A DNA stretch of 12,802 nucleotides, taken from NCBI GenBank assembly GCA_030625905.1, contig DAOUQA010000045.1:1-12802 (forward strand), in the 5' to 3' direction. The translations under genes were made by a program, and so were the position numbers. This document shows, in pieces, positions 5,800 through 11,841 of the stretch. The stretch's first letter is position 1; each line of letters starts with the position of its first letter. This DNA is from Kiritimatiellales bacterium (GTDB lineage: Bacteria > Verrucomicrobiota > Kiritimatiellia > Kiritimatiellales > Pontiellaceae). The notes beneath the pieces were generated by a model. The model was not told where the DNA came from. It worked only from the letters and a program-made list of their open reading frames with translations, and did not search any database.

Positions 5800-6894
5800 A
5801 TGAAAGAGGAAATCCAGGATACGGAGGGTTCGGCGGAAGCCGGAAAGCCTAGGCGAAAGGGCGCGGAGGTGCGTCCGCTGAGCACCGACGAGCGCGCCTC
5901 GTTTGTGATTGTTTCGCTCTACATGGCGATTTTCTGTATCAGTGCCTTCATGTATTGGGATTCACTGGTGTTGAAGATTCTCGGTGCAACCGTTGCGGCG
6001 GGCGGGGTCTTTTTGTTCGTGGCGGCCTTTTTCAACACCGAGGCTCCGGAAAAAAGCCATTCCATCCATCCGTTGCGCTCCTACCTCTTCAGTGTGTTCA
6101 TTACGTTGCTGGTGCTGTTCGCCATTCGTTTTGTGGCCGGGATCATTGTCGATGCGGTGTGGTCGCTAATCGTTGCTGGAGTGGCATTGCTTGTTGCCTT
6201 GGTGGTTTTTCGCAAGGCGTTGGTACAAATGGCCACAACCCTGCTGGCCATCGTGTTTCTTTTTGTTACCATCAGCAACCGCCACGACGTGCTGGTGGGG
6301 GATATGAAGTTCAAGGATGCCATCCGGCAGTGCGGGCACGTTGTCTTCCAGATCGGGCCTATTCAGGATGTCGCGAACCTGCTGCTTGCCGGAAACTATA
6401 TGGGCTACCTCTCACGCATCGACTACCGCGACAAGCAGATCAATATCCTTACCACCCGCATTGTTGTCGACACCCATGACAACGAAGTGATGAAAGCCCG
6501 GGCGATCCTTGATTTCGTAAGCAATGAAATCCATTATATCTCCGATCCCGGGGACGGGGTTGAATTTGTCAAGGATCCGGTTAGCACACTCATTGCCGGG
6601 GGCGGCGACTGCGAAGACCAGACCCTGCTGCTCTGCTCTATGCTCGAAACCGTTGGCGTGAAAACCTATATAGCGTTCACCGATGACCATGTGTTTGCGC
6701 TCGTTTGGTTCAATCAGAGCCATCCGGTTCCCGGTGTTGCTCCGTATCTGTTTGTCGACGGAACCTCCTGCTATGCCCTAGATGCCGCTGATCCGGGAGC
6801 TTCGATCGGAGATTGCGCGGCTGAACCCCATGCCGTCAAACGTGTCTTTGATGTGCGCCGCAAGGCACCGGTCAGTTTCTCGATTGTGCCATAA
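5800..6894 (+). CDS. Membrane protein with transglutaminase-like domain
   Basis: A 364-residue protein in two halves. The basic N-terminus (KPRRKGAEVR, about 16-25) precedes about five hydrophobic helices, near 34-52, 57-78, 94-117, 120-137 and 140-158. Arg/Lys between helices 4 and 5 (138-139) fits N-terminus-inside topology, which puts the C-terminal half outside the inner membrane. That half (about 200-330) has a transglutaminase-like core: Cys271 in GGGDCEDQTLLLCSML, His297 in DDHVFALVWF and Asp320 in LFVDGTSCY form the expected triad. The superfamily includes peptidases and cross-linking enzymes, so the reaction is unknown. A cell-wall or surface-protein substrate is only an inference from location and the murB neighbour. 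No good ribosome site precedes ATG 5800, but an upstream in-frame stop at 5761 leaves no other ATG/GTG/TTG start. Translation may be weak or coupled to murB. Confidence 0.8.
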   Translation: MKEEIQDTEGSAEAGKPRRKGAEVRPLSTDERASFVIVSLYMAIFCISAFMYWDSLVLKILGATVAAGGVFLFVAAFFNTEAPEKSHSIHPLRSYLFSVFITLLVLFAIRFVAGIIVDAVWSLIVAGVALLVALVVFRKALVQMATTLLAIVFLFVTISNRHDVLVGDMKFKDAIRQCGHVVFQIGPIQDVANLLLAGNYMGYLSRIDYRDKQINILTTRIVVDTHDNEVMKARAILDFVSNEIHYISDPGDGVEFVKDPVSTLIAGGGDCEDQTLLLCSMLETVGVKTYIAFTDDHVFALVWFNQSHPVPGVAPYLFVDGTSCYALDAADPGASIGDCAAEPHAVKRVFDVRRKAPVSFSIVP

Positions 6895-6922
6895 CCGCGA
6901 AATTCTCCTGCCATTCCTTCCG

Positions 6923-6949
6923 TTGTTGTGGCAAATTGACGCCTATATT
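6923..6949 (+). promoter_or_regulatory. Weak candidate promoter of the yceD-rpmF-fab cluster
   Basis: TATATT at 6944-6949 matches five of six -10 positions. The best upstream partner is TTGTTG (6923-6928), 15 bases away and poor. It sits about 20 bases before the yceD ATG, in the only gap (6895-6968) between the preceding gene and the cluster. Low confidence. Confidence 0.25.
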
Positions 6950-6968
6950 CGATAACAGGACACTCGTT

Positions 6969-7430
6969 ATGAAAATCATGGTGGCACGGATTTCCGAGGA
7001 GGAATCATCCTATAACGGAAGCGATCCTGGAGCGGTGATGGATCTGGTTGACGACCCCTTTGTCAAGGTGGAGGGGGATGTGCAGTATGCACTTTGCGCC
7101 CAGTGCGTTTCGGAGGAGTTGATCGTGCGCGGAACGCTGTCGGTCGACCTCGGTTTGAAGTGCACAAGATGTTCTGAATTTTTCTCGACAACCGTGGCCG
7201 ATTCCGATTTTCTACGCGCTTATCCCGCTTCCAAGGAGACTGATTCGGTGGATATTACATCGGATATGCGGGAGGAGCTCCTGTTGCATATTCCGGCTTT
7301 TCCGGTGTGTAGCGAGGGGTGCAGGGGAGTGTGCGCACAATGTGGTGCGGATTTGAACAAGGGTTCCTGCGATTGCGAAACAGGGGAGCGCCCCAACCCG
7401 TGGTCGGCATTGGATAATCTGGATTTATGA
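6969..7430 (+). CDS. yceD: YceD/DUF177 family protein
   Basis: A 153-residue protein from the ATG at 6969, preceded by AGGA at 6957-6960. An in-frame TTG at 6936 would add 11 residues but has no ribosome site. The family signature is present: CTRC (65-68), then EELLLHIPAFPVCSEGCRGVC leading into CAQCG.DLNKGSCDC (111-136), and a closing NPWSALDNL. YceD is almost always encoded just before rpmF, as here, and has been linked to large-subunit rRNA or ribosome metabolism; its biochemical role remains poorly defined. The ten cysteines sit in pairs or a cluster (43/46, 65/68, 114/118/122/125, 134/136), suggesting zinc binding, more than in E. coli YceD. A 171-base gap with repeats separates it from rpmF. 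Confidence 0.9.
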   Translation: MKIMVARISEEESSYNGSDPGAVMDLVDDPFVKVEGDVQYALCAQCVSEELIVRGTLSVDLGLKCTRCSEFFSTTVADSDFLRAYPASKETDSVDITSDMREELLLHIPAFPVCSEGCRGVCAQCGADLNKGSCDCETGERPNPWSALDNLDL

Positions 7431-7464
7431 TATGGACAGGAAAGCAATGTGTTTTCCCGGTCCG

Positions 7465-7551
7465 GTTAATGGTTGTTAGTTATTGGTTATTCGGGAAATG
7501 CAGTACCGAACAGACTTTTTACTAATAACCCAATAACGATTAACAGATAAC
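7465..7551. repeat. AT-rich palindromic repeat between yceD and rpmF
   Basis: The left arm (7465-7491), built from degenerate GTTATT-like units, is an imperfect inverted copy of the right arm (7524-7551), built from AATAAC-like units. About 20 of 27 positions pair, including GTTATT with AATAAC. The interior is 32 bases. Strings such as GTTAGTTATTGGTTATT resemble intergenic repeats I associate with several genomes, but no search was possible. It lies in an otherwise conserved, normally tight operon junction. Confidence 0.5.
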
Positions 7552-7553
7552 TG

Positions 7554-7583
7554 CCGCGAAAAACCGAATGGTTTTAAGCGCGG
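7554..7583 (+). promoter_or_regulatory. rpmF: Leader hairpin in front of rpmF
   Basis: CCGCG (7554-7558) pairs with CGCGG (7579-7583), and AAAACC (7560-7565) pairs with GGTTTT (7570-7575) around a GAAT loop; the bulges are one A on the left and AAG on the right. The stem ends six bases before the strong ribosome site AAGGAGG (7589-7595). The position suits a structure that tunes rpmF translation or an L32-binding site. It is not T-tailed, so it is not a standard terminator. Confidence 0.4.
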
Positions 7584-7601
7584 TTTGCAAGGAGGATTGC
7601 G

Positions 7602-7790
7602 ATGGCAGTTCCAAAGAGAAAGACATCGAAGAGTAGAACCGCGAGCCGCAAGGCTCAGAACATGAAGAAGCCGATTACCCGTGCTTCGAGTTGCGCGCAG
7701 TGCGGTGCACCGCAGCAACCCCACCATGCCTGTCCAAGCTGCGGGTATTATGCTGGACGCCAGGTTTTGACGGTGGTCTCCGAAGAGTAG
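7602..7790 (+). CDS. rpmF: Large-subunit ribosomal protein bL32
   Basis: A 62-residue basic protein of the 50S subunit, located near the peptidyl transferase centre region. The N-terminus MAVPKRKTSKSRTASRKA is the bL32 signature. A zinc ribbon follows with Cys31, Cys34, Cys44 and Cys47 (CAQCG, then HHACPSCGYY), so this is the zinc-binding (C+) form. Length is normal. AAGGAGG six bases before ATG 7602 is one of the strongest ribosome sites in the window, as expected for a ribosomal protein. The yceD upstream and plsX four bases downstream match the conserved gene order. Confidence 0.97.
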   Translation: MAVPKRKTSKSRTASRKAQNMKKPITRASSCAQCGAPQQPHHACPSCGYYAGRQVLTVVSEE

Positions 7791-7794
7791 CTCC

Positions 7795-8805
7795 ATGCGT
7801 ATCTCGATAGATGCGATGGGTGGCGATCACGCCCCTAGGGAGATTGTTGCGGGAACGTTGCGGGCAGCCCAGAACCTGCAGGGGCTCAAAAAGCTGTTTC
7901 TCGTTGGCGACGAATCTGCAATCCAGGCCGAACTCAAGAAGCACAAAGGGGCTATCCCTCCGTGCATCGAGATTGTTCATGCCTCGGAGGTAGTGGAGAT
8001 GGGCGAATCCCCGGCGGTGGCTATCCGCCGGAAGAAGGACTCCTCCATTTCCCGTTCGATCGAACTCGTGAAGGAAGGCAAGGCCGATGCAATCTTTTCG
8101 GCCGGGAATACCGGCGCGGCTGTGGCGGCCGCCACGTTGAAGCTTCGGACGCTCGAAGGCGTCAATCGCCCGGCCATCGCAACCGTTATGCCCACCCCGG
8201 GAAATCCATTTGTCCTGCTCGATGCGGGAGCCAATCCCGACAGCACGCCTGAAATGCTCCAGCAGTATGCCGTGATGGGCAGTATCTACTCGCGCGAGAT
8301 TCTGGGGGTTGACAATCCCACCGTCGGCCTTTTGAGCATTGGCGAGGAGGCGGCGAAAGGCAACGAGACCACCAAGAAAACCTTCGGCCTGCTGGAGCAG
8401 TCGCATCTCAATTTTATCGGTAACGTGGAAAGCGGAGATCTCTACGGTGGCAAGGTCGATGTGGCGGTGTGCGACGGGTTCGTCGGCAACGTTGTTCTGA
8501 AAACCAGCGAAGCCGTTGCCCGCATGATTTCCAAATGGCTCAAAACCATGTTCCGCGTCAACCCGCTCCGGATTCTTGGAGCCCTGCTTTCCCGCGGGGT
8601 CTTCAAGGAGATGAAGGTGCATGCCGACCCGGCGAGCTATGGCGGCGCGCCGCTACTCGGTGCGAACGGGGTTGTCGTTATCGGCCACGGATCGTCAAAT
8701 GCGCTGGCGACTTTCAATGGAATCCGTGTGGCTTCCGAAGCAATCGATCACGACGTAAACCATTTGATTGAAGCTGAACTAAGGCGTATAAACACCGAAA
8801 CCTAA
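7795..8805 (+). CDS. plsX: Phosphate acyltransferase PlsX
   Basis: Converts acyl-ACP and phosphate to acyl-phosphate, the donor that PlsY uses to acylate glycerol-3-phosphate; PlsX is a peripheral inner-membrane enzyme. The 336-residue product is full length. Motifs are RISIDAMGGDHAPREIV at the start, IFSAGNTGAAVAA (about 100-112), VLLDAGANPD, GLLSIGEEAAKGNE, and VDVAVCDGFVGNVVLKTSE followed by GGAPLLGANGVVVIGHG. The ATG at 7795 is four bases after the rpmF stop, and the ribosome site (GAAGAG) lies inside rpmF, so translation is probably coupled. It links the ribosomal-protein gene to the fab genes and supplies the exit from fatty acid synthesis to phospholipids. No anomalies. Confidence 0.97.
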   Translation: MRISIDAMGGDHAPREIVAGTLRAAQNLQGLKKLFLVGDESAIQAELKKHKGAIPPCIEIVHASEVVEMGESPAVAIRRKKDSSISRSIELVKEGKADAIFSAGNTGAAVAAATLKLRTLEGVNRPAIATVMPTPGNPFVLLDAGANPDSTPEMLQQYAVMGSIYSREILGVDNPTVGLLSIGEEAAKGNETTKKTFGLLEQSHLNFIGNVESGDLYGGKVDVAVCDGFVGNVVLKTSEAVARMISKWLKTMFRVNPLRILGALLSRGVFKEMKVHADPASYGGAPLLGANGVVVIGHGSSNALATFNGIRVASEAIDHDVNHLIEAELRRINTET

Positions 8806-8824
8806 TATTTCACGAGACGCGACC

Positions 8825-9817
8825 ATGAAGCCGACCCGCATAGTTTCAATCATTGGAACGGGATCGTATGTGCCTGAAAAGGTGCTCACGAATCACGATC
8901 TCGAAGAAATCGTCGAAACCTCCGACGAATGGATCCATTCTCGCACCGGCATGCGCGAGCGGCATATCGCTGCCGCCAACCAAGCGACATCGGATTTGGG
9001 CACGGAGGCGGCCAAGGCAGCGCTGGCCGATGCCGGAATCGCCGCCGAAGAGCTTGACCTGCTGATCGTCGCGACGCTTTCGCCCGATATGTTTTTCCCC
9101 AGCACCGCCTGTTTCGTGCAGGAGCGTATCGGTGCCAAGAACGCCTTTTGCTACGACCTCGGCGCGGCCTGCTCAGGCTTCCTCTATGCCCTTGATACCG
9201 CCAAGAACCAGATTATCAGCGGTGCGGTGAAAACCGCTCTTGTGATCGGTGCTGAAAAAATGAGCACCTTTATTGACTGGGAAGACCGTGGTACCTGCAT
9301 CCTTTTTGGCGACGGTGCGGGGGCGGCGGTGTTGCAGGCCGGGGGCGAAGGCCGTGGCATCATGAAATCGGTAATGGGATCCGATGGATCCCTTGCGGAC
9401 CTGCTCTGGATCCCGGGCGGGGGAAGCCGCAATCCCGTTTCGCACGAGATGATCGATCAGCGACAGCACTATTTGAAGATGCAGGGACGCGAGGTGTTCA
9501 AGCACGCCGTTGTGCGCATGACCGAGGCGGTTATCGAGGCCTTGGAAAAAAACAACGTTACGCTGGACGAAATCAAGTGCCTCATCCCGCATCAGGCGAA
9601 TATTCGCATCATCGGTGCCATTGCCAAGCGGCTCGGGGTTGGTGATCGCATGTACACGAACGTTGAAAAATATGCCAACACCTCGTCGGCTGCGCTGGCG
9701 ATTGCACTGGACGAGGCGGTCAAGGATGGAACCATCCAGCGGGGCGACCTCGTTGCGCTGACCGTGTTCGGCGGCGGCTTTACCTGGGGTGCGTCCGTGT
9801 TGGAGTGGAGCAAATAA
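8825..9817 (+). CDS. fabH: 3-oxoacyl-ACP synthase III FabH
   Basis: Starts fatty acid synthesis by condensing an acyl-CoA, usually acetyl-CoA, with malonyl-ACP. The 330-residue protein has the thiolase fold and the KAS III triad Cys116 (DLGAACSGFLYAL), His256 (IPHQANIRI) and Asn286 (YANTSSAALA). DEWIHSRTGMRERHIA near 34-49 is the family's N-terminal signature, and the glycine-rich FGGGFTWGASVL at the end fits. Whether it prefers straight or branched primers cannot be read with confidence. It begins 19 bases after plsX with a weak ribosome site. Its stop codon shares a base with the fabD start (TAATG), a coupling arrangement. Confidence 0.97.
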   Translation: MKPTRIVSIIGTGSYVPEKVLTNHDLEEIVETSDEWIHSRTGMRERHIAAANQATSDLGTEAAKAALADAGIAAEELDLLIVATLSPDMFFPSTACFVQERIGAKNAFCYDLGAACSGFLYALDTAKNQIISGAVKTALVIGAEKMSTFIDWEDRGTCILFGDGAGAAVLQAGGEGRGIMKSVMGSDGSLADLLWIPGGGSRNPVSHEMIDQRQHYLKMQGREVFKHAVVRMTEAVIEALEKNNVTLDEIKCLIPHQANIRIIGAIAKRLGVGDRMYTNVEKYANTSSAALAIALDEAVKDGTIQRGDLVALTVFGGGFTWGASVLEWSK

Positions 9818-10722
9818 TGAAAAGAGCAATTGCTTTTCCGGGGCAGGGGTCGCAGGCCGTCGGCATGGGGAAGGATTTCGCGGAGGCGATTCCCGAATGC
9901 AAGGCGTTGTTCGACCAAGCCAACGAAATTCTCGGCTACGACCTTGAAAAAATATGTTTCGAGGGGCCTCAGGAAGAACTCAACAAGTCCAACAACGCGC
10001 AGCTCGGTATTTTTGTCGCCAGCGCCGCCGCATTCCGGGCATTGGAAATCCGGCAGCCGGATCTCGAATACGATTTTCTTGCGGGTCACAGTCTTGGCGA
10101 ATGGACGGCGCTTTATGTTTCGGGCGCGGTTGGCTTCGAGGATACGATCCGGATTCTCCGGGCGCGCGGCGAAGCGATGCAGGCCGCCTGCGAGGAAAAT
10201 CCGGGAGCCATGCTTGCCGTGATGGGGGTCGATGGCGACACACTCGTAAAGGTTGCCGCCGAGGCCGGGTGCTATGTGGCCAACTTTAATTCGCTGGCGC
10301 AAACGGTGCTTTCCGGAACAGCAGGATCGATCGACAAGGCTGAAGCCCTTGTGCAGGAAGCTGGCGCAAAACGCACGGTTCGCCTTCCGGTGGCCGGTGC
10401 GTTCCACTCGCCGCTGATGCAGCCCGCAGCCGATAAAATGGCTGAATTCCTCGCCGGGGTTGAACTGGCTGAGCCCAAGCTGCCGGTTCTTTCCAACGTA
10501 ACTGCGGAGGTGCATGAATCCTCCGTGATTTGTGAAAATATGGTCAAGCAAATCACCTCATCTGTACGATGGGTTGCTTTGATTCAAAAACTGGTGGCCG
10601 AGGGTATTGAAGAAATTGTCGAATGCGGTCCGGGCAAGGTTTTGGCGGGGCTTATAAAGCGTATTGACAAGACGTGTGCAGTCCGTAACATCGGTCAATT
10701 AACCGATCTGGAAAAGGAATAG
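9817..10722 (+). CDS. fabD: Malonyl-CoA:ACP transacylase FabD
   Basis: Moves malonyl from CoA to ACP, providing the extender for FabH and FabF. From the ATG at 9817 the protein has 301 residues. GQGSQ (9-13) forms the oxyanion region. The nucleophile is Ser92 in GHSLGE, with Arg117 as the carboxylate-binding Arg and His197 in AGAFHSPLM as the base. The start ATG overlaps the fabH stop by one base, with GGAG at 9807-9810 as ribosome site. An upstream GTG at 9805 lies inside that ribosome site and is unlikely. fabG follows after 9 bases. No unusual features. Confidence 0.97.
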   Translation: MKRAIAFPGQGSQAVGMGKDFAEAIPECKALFDQANEILGYDLEKICFEGPQEELNKSNNAQLGIFVASAAAFRALEIRQPDLEYDFLAGHSLGEWTALYVSGAVGFEDTIRILRARGEAMQAACEENPGAMLAVMGVDGDTLVKVAAEAGCYVANFNSLAQTVLSGTAGSIDKAEALVQEAGAKRTVRLPVAGAFHSPLMQPAADKMAEFLAGVELAEPKLPVLSNVTAEVHESSVICENMVKQITSSVRWVALIQKLVAEGIEEIVECGPGKVLAGLIKRIDKTCAVRNIGQLTDLEKE

Positions 10723-10731
10723 GAAATATTC

Positions 10732-11475
10732 ATGTTTGATTTAAACGATAAAGTTGCCTTGGTAACCGGCGCAGCTCGCGGCCTGGGGCAGGCCATCGCG
10801 GTGAAACTGGCCGAGGCGGGCGCCGATGTCGCGCTGTGCGATCTCAACGCCGAATGGCTTGAAGAAACCGCAAGCAAGGTGAAGGCCATCGGCCGGCGCG
10901 CGGAATGCTATGGTATGAACGTGGCCGAAGGCGATAGCGTGGCCGAAGGCGTGAAGGCCATCATCAAGGATTTTGGAAAGATCGATGTGCTCGTTAATAA
11001 CGCAGGCATCACCAAGGATGGCCTGATTATGCGCATGAGCGAGGACGATTGGGACGCGGTGCTGAACGTAAACCTCAAAGGCACCTTCCTGTGCACCAAG
11101 GCCGTCATGCGCGGCATGATGAAGCAGCGTTCCGGAACCATTGTCAACATTGCTTCGGTCATTGGGCTGATGGGCAACGCCGGACAGGCCAACTATGCGG
11201 CATCCAAGGGCGGTGTGATTTCCTTCAGCAAGACCGTTGCAAAGGAACTGGCATCGCGCAATGTCCGTTGCAACGCGGTTGCGCCGGGCTTCATCCGTAC
11301 GGCCATGACCGATGCGTTGGACGAAGAGGTTCAGGGCAAGATGAAAGAAATCATTCCGCTGAGCCGCTTTGGCGAACCGGAAGATGTGGCTAATGTTGTA
11401 CTATTTTTGGCAAGCGATGCCTCGGCGTATGTTACAGGTCAAGTGATCTCGACATGCGGCGGAATGGTAATGTAA
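10732..11475 (+). CDS. fabG: 3-oxoacyl-ACP reductase FabG
   Basis: NADPH-dependent reduction of 3-ketoacyl-ACP to 3-hydroxyacyl-ACP. The 247-residue short-chain dehydrogenase has the cofactor loop TGAARGLG (12-19), NNAG (89-92), Asn114, and the catalytic Ser142, Tyr155 and Lys159 (NYAASKGG). The NVRCNAVAPGFIRTAMTD segment is typical of FabG. Near the C-terminus the usual V(D/N)GG is replaced by STCGGMVM (240-247), with Cys242 at the normally acidic or Asn position; the effect is unknown. AGGA at 10721-10724 overlaps the fabD stop and serves as ribosome site. It sits between fabD and acpP in the standard order. Confidence 0.97.
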   Translation: MFDLNDKVALVTGAARGLGQAIAVKLAEAGADVALCDLNAEWLEETASKVKAIGRRAECYGMNVAEGDSVAEGVKAIIKDFGKIDVLVNNAGITKDGLIMRMSEDDWDAVLNVNLKGTFLCTKAVMRGMMKQRSGTIVNIASVIGLMGNAGQANYAASKGGVISFSKTVAKELASRNVRCNAVAPGFIRTAMTDALDEEVQGKMKEIIPLSRFGEPEDVANVVLFLASDASAYVTGQVISTCGGMVM

Positions 11476-11512
11476 TGTTTGTGAGTGTAAACCTAGAAAA
11501 AGGAGAAAGAAC

Positions 11513-11752
11513 ATGGCACTTGAAGATAAAGTAAAAGATATTATTGTTGAACAACTCGGCGTCAACGCCGATCAGGTAACCGAAGGCGCATCCTTCATCG
11601 AAGACCTCGGCGCGGATTCCCTCGATACGGTTGAGCTGGTTATGGCCTTCGAAGAAGAGTTCGGCGCTGAAATTCCGGACGAAGATGCCGAGAAGCTGAC
11701 GTCCGTTGGCGCCGTCAATAGCTATCTGAAGGAAAAAGGTTTCGGCGAGTAG
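11513..11752 (+). CDS. acpP: Acyl carrier protein
   Basis: Small acidic protein of 79 residues that carries growing acyl chains on 4'-phosphopantetheine. The attachment Ser36 lies in GADSLDTVELVM, with acidic helix II (about 36-50) that docks partner enzymes. A good AAAGGAGA ribosome site stands just upstream of ATG 11513, fitting the very high expression expected. The 37-base gap from fabG contains no terminator. A strong hairpin lies downstream, before fabF. All FAS enzymes here (FabD, FabH, FabF, FabG, FabI) and PlsX use this protein. Confidence 0.98.
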   Translation: MALEDKVKDIIVEQLGVNADQVTEGASFIEDLGADSLDTVELVMAFEEEFGAEIPDEDAEKLTSVGAVNSYLKEKGFGE

Positions 11753-11777
11753 GTTAGTGCCGCTGGATTTTACCAAG

Positions 11778-11817
11778 GGCCGGAACTGCTCGAATAGGGT
11801 GTTCCGGCCGTTTCGGC
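11778..11817 (+). terminator. Strong hairpin between acpP and fabF (attenuator or partial terminator)
   Basis: GGCCGGAAC (11778-11786) pairs perfectly with GTTCCGGCC (11801-11809) over a 14-base loop. A small alternative stem GCCG/CGGC (11807-11810 with 11814-11817) overlaps its 3' arm, and only a short TTT follows. A full terminator would need a longer T-run, so partial termination or mRNA 3'-end protection of the acpP message is more likely. Confidence 0.5.
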
Positions 11818-11841
11818 TTTGGCAGAAACAAGGAGCGGGTT

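Noticed and set aside
7675..8622. Long - strand open frame opposite rpmF and plsX (315 codons)
   Set aside because: Shadow of two well-supported genes, with no ribosome site or recognisable domain.
9592..10551. Long - strand open frame opposite fabH and fabD (319 codons)
   Set aside because: Covers the catalytic regions of two conserved genes in antisense and shows no domain pattern.
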